Source: Marinobacter santoriniensis NKSG1
GTDB taxonomy: Bacteria > Pseudomonadota > Gammaproteobacteria > Pseudomonadales > Oleiphilaceae
Direction: 5' to 3'
Length of the DNA stretch: 64,000 nt
Assembly: GCF_000347775.1 (NCBI RefSeq)
Contig: NZ_APAT01000030.1
Location: 1-64,000, forward strand
The position numbers and the translations under genes were made by a program. The notes below the pieces were generated by a model. It ran no database searches. It saw only the letters and a program-made list of their open reading frames with translations, and was not told the origin of the DNA. Of this stretch, positions 56,864 through 64,000 are shown piece by piece (position 1 is the stretch's first letter; each line of letters starts with the position of its first letter).

Positions 56864-58528
56864 ATGCCCTCCTCCGGGAGCTCTTCCGTTTTCCCTTCGA
56901 CCGCTCGTAAATTGCGGGTCATTATGGCCCAGCTGGATTTCCTCGTTGGTGATATTCCCGGCAACACCCAATTGGTCATAGAGTCGACGCAGCGCGCGAT
57001 CCGTGAGCATCAGGCCGACATCGTAGTGTTTCCCGAGCTCTGTATTACCGGCTATCCGCCAGAGGACCTGTTGCTGCGCCCGAGCCTGGATGTGCGCGTC
57101 GCCGAGGCGATGGAGACGCTGAAGGAAGCGCAGCTGGGAGCGGCCATCGTGATCGGTGTGCCTCTGCGTCATAACGGATTGTTGTTCAACAGTGCGGTGG
57201 TGATAGACGGTGGCGAGATAATCGGCCGGTACTTCAAGCGTTTCCCGCCCAATTACCAGGTCTTTGACGAAAAACGCTATTTCGCGGAAGGCACCGAGGT
57301 GCTGATGCTGGATATTCGCGGCGTGCCCGTCGGCATTACCGTGTGCGAGGATATCTGGAAGGATGGGCCGGTGGAGGATTGCGCAGCGGCCGGAGCGCGT
57401 CTTGTCCTTAACCTCAATGCCTCGCCCTATGACATCGACAAACAGGCCCGCCGCAAGGCCCTGCTCGAACGCAAGGCCCGGGAAAATTCGGTCAGTATCG
57501 TCTACGTCAATCTGGTGGGCGGGCAGGACGAGCTGGTCTTCGACGGCGGCTCCATGGTCTACGATCATTCCGGCGTGCTGACGGTGGAGGCCCCCCAGTT
57601 CTCCGAGGGTTTATACCCGGTGGAGTTCCTCTGGGAGCATCACTGTCAGCCCGTGTCCCAGCCGCTGCCAGCCGAACCCTCCCTTGAGGCGAACGTCTAC
57701 CGGGCGCTGGTGATGGGGGTGCGGGACTACGTCAACAAGAACGGGTTCCGGTCAGTGGTGCTGGGCCTTTCCGGGGGGATCGATTCCGCCGTGACGCTTG
57801 CGGTGGCGGTAGACGCCCTGGGTAAGGACCGGGTCCGGGCTGTCATGATGCCTTTCCGGTATACCTCCAGTATGAGTCTGGAGGATGCCGAGGCTGAAGC
57901 CCGGCAGCTTGGCGTGCAGTACGACGTCTTCTCCATCGAACCCATGTACGATTCGTTCATGGAAGCGCTCGCCGAACCCTTTGAAGGCACCCGGCCGGAC
58001 ACCACCGAAGAGAACCTGCAGGCCCGTTTGCGGGGAGTCCTGCTGATGTCCCTGTCAAACAAGTTTGGCTCCCTGGTACTGACCACCGGCAACAAGAGCG
58101 AGATGGCAGTGGGCTACTCCACGCTATACGGGGACATGGCCGGTGGCTTCGATGTGCTCAAGGATGTGCCCAAGACTCTGGTCTTCCGGTTGGCAAACTA
58201 TCGCAACAGCCAGTCTCCCGTTATCCCGGAGCGGGTAATCACTCGTCCGCCGTCGGCTGAGCTGGCGCCGGACCAGAAAGACGAGGACAGCCTGCCGGGC
58301 TACGACGTGCTCGACCAGATCCTGAATCTCTACGTGGAGCGGGATTTCAGCGCCGAAGCGATTATCGCAGAAGGGTTCGACAGGGCCGATGTGGAGCGGG
58401 CCGTGCGGCTGGTTGATCTCAACGAGTACAAGCGACGCCAGGCGCCGATCGGCGTGAGAATCACCGAACGGGGGTTCGGTAAGGACCGGCGGTATCCGAT
58501 CACCAACGCCTGGAAGAGTGGCAAGTAG
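56864..58528 (+). CDS. nadE: Glutamine-dependent NAD+ synthetase
   Basis: Final step of NAD synthesis with glutamine as nitrogen source (554 residues). The N-terminal nitrilase-like glutaminase domain has the Glu-Lys-Cys triad in FPELCITGY, FKRFPPNYQVF and TVCEDIWKD. The C-terminal synthetase domain has the P-loop GLSGGIDSAVT near 300. The ATG at 56864 is chosen because AGGAG (56852-56856) lies seven bases upstream; an ATG at 56837 adds nine residues. Confidence 0.95.
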   Translation: MPSSGSSSVFPSTARKLRVIMAQLDFLVGDIPGNTQLVIESTQRAIREHQADIVVFPELCITGYPPEDLLLRPSLDVRVAEAMETLKEAQLGAAIVIGVPLRHNGLLFNSAVVIDGGEIIGRYFKRFPPNYQVFDEKRYFAEGTEVLMLDIRGVPVGITVCEDIWKDGPVEDCAAAGARLVLNLNASPYDIDKQARRKALLERKARENSVSIVYVNLVGGQDELVFDGGSMVYDHSGVLTVEAPQFSEGLYPVEFLWEHHCQPVSQPLPAEPSLEANVYRALVMGVRDYVNKNGFRSVVLGLSGGIDSAVTLAVAVDALGKDRVRAVMMPFRYTSSMSLEDAEAEARQLGVQYDVFSIEPMYDSFMEALAEPFEGTRPDTTEENLQARLRGVLLMSLSNKFGSLVLTTGNKSEMAVGYSTLYGDMAGGFDVLKDVPKTLVFRLANYRNSQSPVIPERVITRPPSAELAPDQKDEDSLPGYDVLDQILNLYVERDFSAEAIIAEGFDRADVERAVRLVDLNEYKRRQAPIGVRITERGFGKDRRYPITNAWKSGK

Positions 58529-58536
58529 CCAGTGGT

Positions 58537-58567
58537 CAGGGTCAGATGAAATCTTCATCTGACCCTG
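58537..58567. repeat. Perfect 14-bp hairpin between nadE and bamD
   Basis: Arms CAGGGTCAGATGAA (58537-58550) and TTCATCTGACCCTG (58554-58567) with a 3-nt ATC loop sit in the 55-bp gap between convergent genes. No T run follows on either strand. It may be a bidirectional terminator or a REP-type palindromic unit. Confidence 0.6.
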
Positions 58568-58583
58568 GATGCACGGTATGAAT

Positions 58584-59435
58584 TCAGTCGGAAGGTTGCT
58601 GCGACTCGTCGCCCATCAGGCCGAAGGTGACCACGTTGGTGAGAGAACGGTTTTCCCGCTTCAGGACGTCCGCCACAAATTCACCCTTGTCATTGAACGC
58701 ATCGCTGTCCGGGTAATTTTTCTTGAGCAGAGCGATGGCATCGCTGGCACCCTTTTTCAGACCGAGGAACCGGTAGGTGTCAGCCATGATAATCAGCGCT
58801 TCCTTCACTGACGGTGACGTCGGATAGTTCTCGACCACATAGCGTGCCCGGTTGTTCGCCGCGAGGTAGGCCTGTCGTTTGATGTAATAACGGGCCGCAA
58901 AGATCTCGAGTTTGGCCAGCCGGTTACGGATTGCGACCATGCGCTGCCGGGCATCGGCGGCGTAATCACTGTCCGGATAGCGGTTCAGCAGCTCGGAGAA
59001 GTCGCGGAAGGCCTGGCTCTGCTCGCCCGGATCGCGGGCCGCCACGTCGATCGGAAAGTAGCGCTGGGCCAGCCCGATATCCAGGTTGTAGGAGGCGAGG
59101 CCTCGCATGTACAGGGCGTAGTCGGCATGTTCGCTCTGGGGGTTCAGGCGGAGGAAGCGGTCGGCTGCGGCGCGGGCACCTTCAAGATCGAGGTTCTGGT
59201 ACCGGGCATAGATCACGTCCAGCTGTGCCTGTTCGGCGTAGCGGCCGAACGGATAATAGGTCTCCAGAGCGTCGAGATTTTTTTCGGCCTCGTTGAAATT
59301 ACCCGAATTCATGGCCTCCCGGGCGTTGTCGTAATAGGTCTTTTCCGGCAGCACCTCCTCCTGCTTGTTGGTGGCGCAGGCGCTGATCATCACCACCAGG
59401 GTGGACAGCAGCAGCAAACGAACAACTGATCTCAT
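58584..59435 (-). CDS. bamD: Outer-membrane assembly lipoprotein BamD
   Basis: Essential TPR lipoprotein (283 residues) of the BAM complex, which inserts outer-membrane barrels such as PilQ partners. A signal peptide (MRSVVRLLLLSTLVVMISAC) ends in lipobox ISAC with Cys near residue 20. About five TPR-like repeats follow, with the AMNSGNFNEAEKNLDALETYYPFG first repeat and ENYPTSPSVKEAL later. The start at 59435 is taken for the signal peptide; the longer frame to 59480 adds 15 residues. It is divergent from rluD. Confidence 0.95.
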   Translation of the reverse strand: MRSVVRLLLLSTLVVMISACATNKQEEVLPEKTYYDNAREAMNSGNFNEAEKNLDALETYYPFGRYAEQAQLDVIYARYQNLDLEGARAAADRFLRLNPQSEHADYALYMRGLASYNLDIGLAQRYFPIDVAARDPGEQSQAFRDFSELLNRYPDSDYAADARQRMVAIRNRLAKLEIFAARYYIKRQAYLAANNRARYVVENYPTSPSVKEALIIMADTYRFLGLKKGASDAIALLKKNYPDSDAFNDKGEFVADVLKRENRSLTNVVTFGLMGDESQQPSD

Positions 59436-59570
59436 GCCGGAATCCCGTATAATGTCGAAAAATGTGTCGAGGACCGCCATTGTAGCGGGGAAGACACCGC
59501 ATGTGCAGAGGCAGTCTCACTCGATTGCCGAAATCTGACCGAAACGTAACACACCGGCCCTGGGGGCTTG

Positions 59571-60548
59571 ATGTCATCCGAGAACCGAATTACCGCCCGA
59601 TTTGTCGTTCCTCCCGAACTCAGTGATCGCCGCCTGGATCAGGCTGTGGCTGAGCTGATGCCGGAGCATTCGCGCTCGCGGCTGCAGACCTGGATCAAGG
59701 ACGGAGCGCTCATCGTCAACGGCCAGAAACGCAAACCCCGCGACAAAGTCATGATGGATGATGTCATCGACCTGGACGCGGAGCCTGAGGTTCAGGTGAG
59801 CTGGGAAGCGCAGGATATCGAACTGGATCTGGTCTACGAGGACGAACACCTCCTGGTGATCAACAAACCGGCCGGACTGGTGGTCCATCCGGCGGCAGGG
59901 CATGCGGCGGGAACCCTGGTCAATGCCGTCCTCAATTACGCGCCCGAGGTGGAGAACCTGCCAAGGGCCGGCATTGTGCACCGGCTGGACAAGGATACCT
60001 CCGGTATCATGGTCGTCGCCCGTAGCCTGATCGCACACACGTCACTGGTGGATCAGTTGCAGACCCGCACCATGGGCCGGGAGTACGATGCTGTCGTAGT
60101 CGGCACGCTGACCGGCGGGGCTACCGTGGACGCCCCGATCGGGCGTCACCCGAGAGAGCGCAAGAAAATGGCGGTGGTGTCCAGTGGCAAGCCCGCGGTC
60201 ACGCACTACCGGTTGGTCGAACGATTTGCCGCCCATACCCACATCCGTTGCAAGCTGGAGAGCGGCCGCACTCACCAGATCCGCGTACATATGGCACACG
60301 TCAAACATCCTCTGGTGGGGGATCCGCTCTATGGGGGGCGGATGCGATTGCCCAAGGGAACCACCGAGTCTTTACGCGAGGTGCTGGCCGGATTTCAGCG
60401 TCAGGCGCTCCATGCGCGGCAGTTGACCCTGGAGCATCCTGAAACCGGCGAGATCCTGACCTGGGAGGTGCCTCTGCCTGACGATATGGAGCACCTGCTG
60501 GAGGCCCTGCGACAGCATCGTCGGGAAATGGAAAGTCATGATTTCTGA
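59571..60548 (+). CDS. rluD: 23S rRNA pseudouridine synthase D
   Basis: Makes pseudouridines 1911, 1915 and 1917 in helix 69 of 23S rRNA (325 residues). The N-terminal S4 domain is about 15-75 (RLDQAVAELMPEHSRSRLQTWIKDG). The catalytic Asp is in HRLDKDTSGIM near 142. ATG 59571 is preferred over the TTG one codon earlier. A TATAAT at 59448-59453 may be its -10. It overlaps pgeF by 11 bases. Confidence 0.95.
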   Translation: MSSENRITARFVVPPELSDRRLDQAVAELMPEHSRSRLQTWIKDGALIVNGQKRKPRDKVMMDDVIDLDAEPEVQVSWEAQDIELDLVYEDEHLLVINKPAGLVVHPAAGHAAGTLVNAVLNYAPEVENLPRAGIVHRLDKDTSGIMVVARSLIAHTSLVDQLQTRTMGREYDAVVVGTLTGGATVDAPIGRHPRERKKMAVVSSGKPAVTHYRLVERFAAHTHIRCKLESGRTHQIRVHMAHVKHPLVGDPLYGGRMRLPKGTTESLREVLAGFQRQALHARQLTLEHPETGEILTWEVPLPDDMEHLLEALRQHRREMESHDF

Positions 60549-61293
60549 ACAGACGGTCCTTCGTCCGGACTGGTCCGGTCCGGAGAACATTCACGCACTC
60601 TGCACGACCCGTCAGGGAGGGGTCAGTCAACCGCCGTGGAATTCTCTGAACCTGGGAGCCCATGTGGGCGACGATCCCGAGCATGTGGACGAGAACCGGC
60701 AGCGTCTGGCCCGATTTACCGGGCTCGAGTGTGATCAGTTTGGTTGGTTGAACCAGGTCCACGGGAATCGGGTGGTGGAGTTGACGTCGACTAACCTGGC
60801 GGAGTGCCCGGATGCCGACGCCAGCTTTACGCGAGCGCCGGGGGTTGCCTGCGTCATTCTCACCGCCGATTGTCTCCCGGTCCTGCTCACGGACCGACAG
60901 GGAAGCATTGTTGGCGCGGCTCACGCGGGCTGGCGAAGTCTGTGCAGTGGCGTGCTCGAGAATCTCGTTGAGGCGATGGCAGTAGCCCCCTCTGAGCTCC
61001 GGGCCTGGATGGGGCCGGCTATCGGGCCCAAGCGGTTTGAGGTCGGGCCCGAAGTTCGCGACGCCTTTATCGGCTGCTCCGAGGGCGACGAAGCGGCGTT
61101 TTCCGAAACTGGCGCCCGTCCCGGTCACTACCTGGCGGATCTGTATGAGTTGGCGCGCCGGCGGCTGCAGCGGCGGGGCATCGAGAACATTTCCGGCGGC
61201 AGCCTGTGTACGGTCCGTGATCGGGACTGGTTTTTCTCGTATCGTCGGGATGGGCAGACCGGTCGTATGGCAACGTTGATCTGGATGGAATGA
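60538..61293 (+). CDS. pgeF: YfiH/PgeF family laccase-domain protein
   Basis: 251-residue purine-nucleoside/peptidoglycan-editing family protein (multi-copper-polyphenol-oxidase domain). The zinc/active-site residues are in NQVHGNRVV near 71, TADCLPVLL near 116, and AAHAGWRSLCSG near 131. It overlaps rluD by 11 bases, the usual pair, and precedes clpB as in other gammaproteobacteria. Either purine phosphorolysis or peptidoglycan proof-reading has been proposed for the family. Confidence 0.92.
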   Translation: MISEQTVLRPDWSGPENIHALCTTRQGGVSQPPWNSLNLGAHVGDDPEHVDENRQRLARFTGLECDQFGWLNQVHGNRVVELTSTNLAECPDADASFTRAPGVACVILTADCLPVLLTDRQGSIVGAAHAGWRSLCSGVLENLVEAMAVAPSELRAWMGPAIGPKRFEVGPEVRDAFIGCSEGDEAAFSETGARPGHYLADLYELARRRLQRRGIENISGGSLCTVRDRDWFFSYRRDGQTGRMATLIWME

Positions 61294-61335
61294 ACTGACC
61301 ACCGTCAAATTTCTGACGAAATCGTCGCCGCCCTT

Positions 61336-61363
61336 CTTGAAGTCCCCTTCTTAGCCCCTACAT
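61336..61363 (+). promoter_or_regulatory. Candidate sigma-32 heat-shock promoter for clpB
   Basis: CTTGAA (61336-61341) followed after 13 bases by CCCCTACAT (61355-61363) fits the sigma-32 consensus CTTGAA-N13-17-CCCCATnT well. It lies 82 bp upstream of the clpB ATG. A GAACCC/GGGTTC hairpin (61391-61407) is in the leader. Confidence 0.65.
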
Positions 61364-61444
61364 TTAAAGTCAAAGCAATGTGGATACGTTGAACCCGGAG
61401 CGGGTTCGCCAGGTGTCCAATCACCGAATCGGGGACAAGAATCT

Positions 61445-64000
61445 ATGAGAATCGACAAGCTCACGAGCAAATTGCAGGCGGCGCTGGCAGATGCGCAGTC
61501 GCTTGCGGTCGGCAAGGATCACAATTTCATCGAGCCAGTGCACCTGATGCAGGCTTTGCTGGACCAGCAGGGCAGTTCCATCAAGCCCTTGCTGAAGCAG
61601 GCAGGCGCAGAGCCCGGACGGGTTCGCCAGGCCATTGCCCGCGAAATCGAAAATCTGCCGGAGGTACAGGGGTCAGCCGGTGATGTGTCCATGTCCAACG
61701 ACATGGGCCGGCTTTTCAATATTGCTGACAAGTTGGCGCAGAAACGAAAGGACCAGTTTGTATCCAGCGAACTGATGCTGCTGGCGGCCCTGGAGGACCG
61801 GGGGACTCTCGGTCGAGTCCTTCGGGAGCAGGGCGTGGATAAGGCAGCGCTGGAAAAAGCAATCGAAGAGGTCCGTGGTGGCGAGACCGTGGACGACGCT
61901 GGTGCGGAGGAAAACCGCCAGGCCCTGTCCAAGTATACGATCGATCTGACCGAGCGGGCCGAGGAGGGCAAACTGGATCCGGTGATTGGTCGCGACGACG
62001 AAATCCGCCGCACGATCCAGGTCCTGCAGCGCCGCCGGAAGAACAACCCGGTACTGATCGGTGAGCCGGGCGTGGGCAAGACGGCCATCGTTGAAGGCCT
62101 GGCCCAGCGGATTGTGAACGGGGAAGTGCCGGATGGACTGAAGGACAAAAAAGTACTGTCCCTGGACATGGGCGCTTTGATTGCCGGTGCCAAGTTTCGG
62201 GGTGAATTCGAGGAGCGCCTGAAAGCGGTGCTCAATGAGCTGTCGAAGCAGGAAGGCCAGATCATCCTGTTCATCGACGAGATTCACACCATGGTGGGTG
62301 CCGGAAAAGCCGAAGGCTCGATGGATGCCGGAAACATGCTCAAGCCGGCCCTGGCCCGAGGCGAGTTGCACTGTGTGGGTGCGACCACCCTCGATGAGTA
62401 CCGGGAAAATATCGAGAAGGACGCGGCGCTGGAGCGCAGGTTCCAGAAAGTCCTGGTCAGTGAGCCCAGCGAGGAAGATACGATTGCCATCCTCCGGGGG
62501 CTGAAAGAGCGCTACGAAGTTCACCACGGGGTGGAAGTCACCGACGGCGCCATCATTGCGGCTGCCAAGCTGTCTCATCGTTACATCGCTGATCGGCAAC
62601 TGCCGGACAAGGCCATTGATCTGGTTGATGAGGCCGCCAGTCAGATTCGCATGGAGATGGACTCCAAGCCGGAGGCACTTGATCGTCTGGAGCGGCGTCT
62701 GATCCAGCTGAAGATTGAACGGGAAGCGCTGAAGAAGGAAACCGACGCGGCCTCCAAGAAGCGACTGGAAGAGCTGTCCGGTGTCATTGCCGGCGTTGAG
62801 CGGGAATACGCCGATCTTGAGGAGGTCTGGAACACCGAAAAAGCGGCTCTCCACGGCTCCCAGAAGATCAAGAGCCAGTTGGAGCAGGCTCGGATCGATC
62901 TGGAAAACGCCCGTCGCTCCGGTGATCTGGGCAAGATGTCCGAGCTGCAGTACGGCAAGATCCCGGAGCTGGAGCGTCAGCTGGATATGGCCAGCCAGGC
63001 CGAGATGATGGAAATGAAGCTCCTGCGCAATCGGGTGACCGATGAGGAGATTGCCGAGATCGTCTCCAAGTGGACCGGCATTCCCGTGTCCAAGATGCTT
63101 GAGGGCGAGCGCGACAAACTCATGCGCATGGAAGAGGCGCTCCATGATCGGGTTATTGGCCAGGACGAGGCCGTGGAAGCAGTATCCAACGCGGTGCGTC
63201 GTTCCCGCGCGGGGTTGTCGGATCCGAACCGGCCCAACGGCTCCTTCCTGTTCCTCGGCCCGACGGGGGTGGGTAAAACCGAACTCTGTAAGTCTCTGGC
63301 GTCGTTTCTGTTCGACACCGAGGAAGCGATGGTTCGCATCGATATGTCGGAATTCATGGAAAAGCATTCCGTGGCCCGGCTCATCGGGGCGCCTCCCGGC
63401 TATGTCGGGTATGAAGAGGGGGGTTATCTGACCGAGGCGGTGCGCCGTCGCCCCTATTCCGTCCTCTTGCTGGACGAGGTAGAGAAGGCGCATCCGGATG
63501 TCTTCAATATACTGCTTCAGGTTCTTGAGGATGGTCGTCTGACCGATGGTCAGGGACGGACCGTGGACTTCCGCAACACCGTGATTGTCATGACCTCGAA
63601 CCTAGGGTCCGACATCATCCAGCAGAAGGCCGGTGAAGAGAACTACGAGTCCATGAAAAACGCGGTTATGGAAGTGGTCGGTACGCACTTCCGGCCGGAG
63701 TTCATCAACCGTGTGGACGAAGTGGTGGTCTTCCACCCGCTGGCGGAGGATCAGATTCGTGGTATAGCGAGCATCCAGATCGAGTCCCTCAGCAAGCGGC
63801 TGAAGGAACAGGATATGAAGCTGGAGCTGGATGACGCAGCGATGGATCTGCTGGCGGAAGTCGGGTACGACCCGGTATACGGTGCGCGACCCCTGAAGCG
63901 GGCAATTCAGAGAAACATCGAAAACCCGCTGGCGCAGAAACTGTTGCAGGGTGAGTTCGCGCCGGGCGACACCATCCGGGGAACGGTGAAGGACCACACC
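61445..64000 (+). CDS. clpB: ATP-dependent disaggregase ClpB (3' end off window)
   Basis: Hsp104-type hexameric disaggregase that works with DnaK. The first 852 residues are present; the family length is about 860, so only the extreme C-terminus is missing. The N-terminal Clp repeat domain, NBD1 Walker A GEPGVGKT from residue 206, a coiled-coil middle domain (about 410-520), and NBD2 Walker A GPTGVGKT from 605 are visible, with LLLDEVEKAHPDV as Walker B of NBD2. A heat-shock-type promoter is upstream. Confidence 0.97.
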   Translation, partial: MRIDKLTSKLQAALADAQSLAVGKDHNFIEPVHLMQALLDQQGSSIKPLLKQAGAEPGRVRQAIAREIENLPEVQGSAGDVSMSNDMGRLFNIADKLAQKRKDQFVSSELMLLAALEDRGTLGRVLREQGVDKAALEKAIEEVRGGETVDDAGAEENRQALSKYTIDLTERAEEGKLDPVIGRDDEIRRTIQVLQRRRKNNPVLIGEPGVGKTAIVEGLAQRIVNGEVPDGLKDKKVLSLDMGALIAGAKFRGEFEERLKAVLNELSKQEGQIILFIDEIHTMVGAGKAEGSMDAGNMLKPALARGELHCVGATTLDEYRENIEKDAALERRFQKVLVSEPSEEDTIAILRGLKERYEVHHGVEVTDGAIIAAAKLSHRYIADRQLPDKAIDLVDEAASQIRMEMDSKPEALDRLERRLIQLKIEREALKKETDAASKKRLEELSGVIAGVEREYADLEEVWNTEKAALHGSQKIKSQLEQARIDLENARRSGDLGKMSELQYGKIPELERQLDMASQAEMMEMKLLRNRVTDEEIAEIVSKWTGIPVSKMLEGERDKLMRMEEALHDRVIGQDEAVEAVSNAVRRSRAGLSDPNRPNGSFLFLGPTGVGKTELCKSLASFLFDTEEAMVRIDMSEFMEKHSVARLIGAPPGYVGYEEGGYLTEAVRRRPYSVLLLDEVEKAHPDVFNILLQVLEDGRLTDGQGRTVDFRNTVIVMTSNLGSDIIQQKAGEENYESMKNAVMEVVGTHFRPEFINRVDEVVVFHPLAEDQIRGIASIQIESLSKRLKEQDMKLELDDAAMDLLAEVGYDPVYGARPLKRAIQRNIENPLAQKLLQGEFAPGDTIRGTVKDHT

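Noticed and set aside
61673..63493. A 606-codon open frame antisense to clpB
   Set aside because: In register with clpB codons and explained by the same codon bias; no ribosome site or family resemblance.

Overview
The window is about 64 kb of ordinary, gene-dense, moderately GC-rich gammaproteobacterial chromosome. The gene order (pilMNOPQ-aroKB-damX-gltBD-hemE; nrdR-ribD-ribB-ribH-nusB-thiL-pgpA; rplU-rpmA-obgE-proB; ribF-ileS-lspA-fkpB-ispH followed by minor pilins) matches the Pseudomonadales/Marinobacter arrangement. A wax-ester-synthase/DGAT-type acyltransferase and a DUF6316-like small protein suggest Marinobacter or a close marine relative. That assignment is inference; no rRNA or other taxonomic marker is present. 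I found no tRNA, rRNA, CRISPR array, prophage or insertion sequence.

Layout. 0-2.7 kb: PBP1A on the minus strand, divergent from the next block. 2.7-7.7 kb: the type IV pilus (T4P) alignment and secretin operon pilMNOPQ, closed by a terminator. 7.7-18.8 kb: aroK-aroB-damX, gltB-gltD with its own promoter and terminator, then hemE and a PilZ-domain gene. 18.8-22 kb: radA and ettA on the minus strand. 22-28.8 kb: glyA, nrdR and a tightly overlapping riboflavin/nusB/thiL/pgpA operon with no riboflavin synthase gene. 28.8-34.8 kb: a more accessory stretch with a DUF6316-like protein, a DUF2057-type lipoprotein, a WS/DGAT acyltransferase, a LysR regulator, a striking 109-bp palindromic element, a glutathionyl-hydroquinone reductase, and ispB. 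34.9-46.2 kb: rplU-rpmA-obgE-proB, rpsT (minus), murJ, ribF-ileS-lspA-fkpB-ispH. 46.3-53 kb: the minor pilin operon fimU-pilV-pilW-pilX-(small CxxC protein)-pilY1-pilE. 53-56.8 kb: pilS-pilR-fimT on the minus strand, convergent with the minor pilin operon. 56.8-64 kb: nadE, bamD (minus), rluD-pgeF, and clpB running off the right edge.

How the genes work together. The main theme is type IV pili: inner-membrane alignment complex and secretin (pilMNOPQ), priming minor pilins and tip adhesin (fimU to pilE), the PilS/PilR two-component system, a PilZ-domain protein, and a FimT-like pseudopilin carrying the GRxR motif linked to DNA binding during transformation. The major pilin and the motor ATPases are not in this window. 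The rest is housekeeping: cell wall, aromatic and glutamate biosynthesis, heme, riboflavin and NAD synthesis, translation and protein quality control.

I did not find a clearly new biological system. The observations most worth checking are the 109-bp nested palindrome at 32617-32725, the uncharacterised secreted CxxC protein inside the pilus operon, the GRFR motif in FimT, an AlgR-like site upstream of fimU, the RibB protein with a cyclohydrolase-like tail lacking metal ligands, and the missing ribE.
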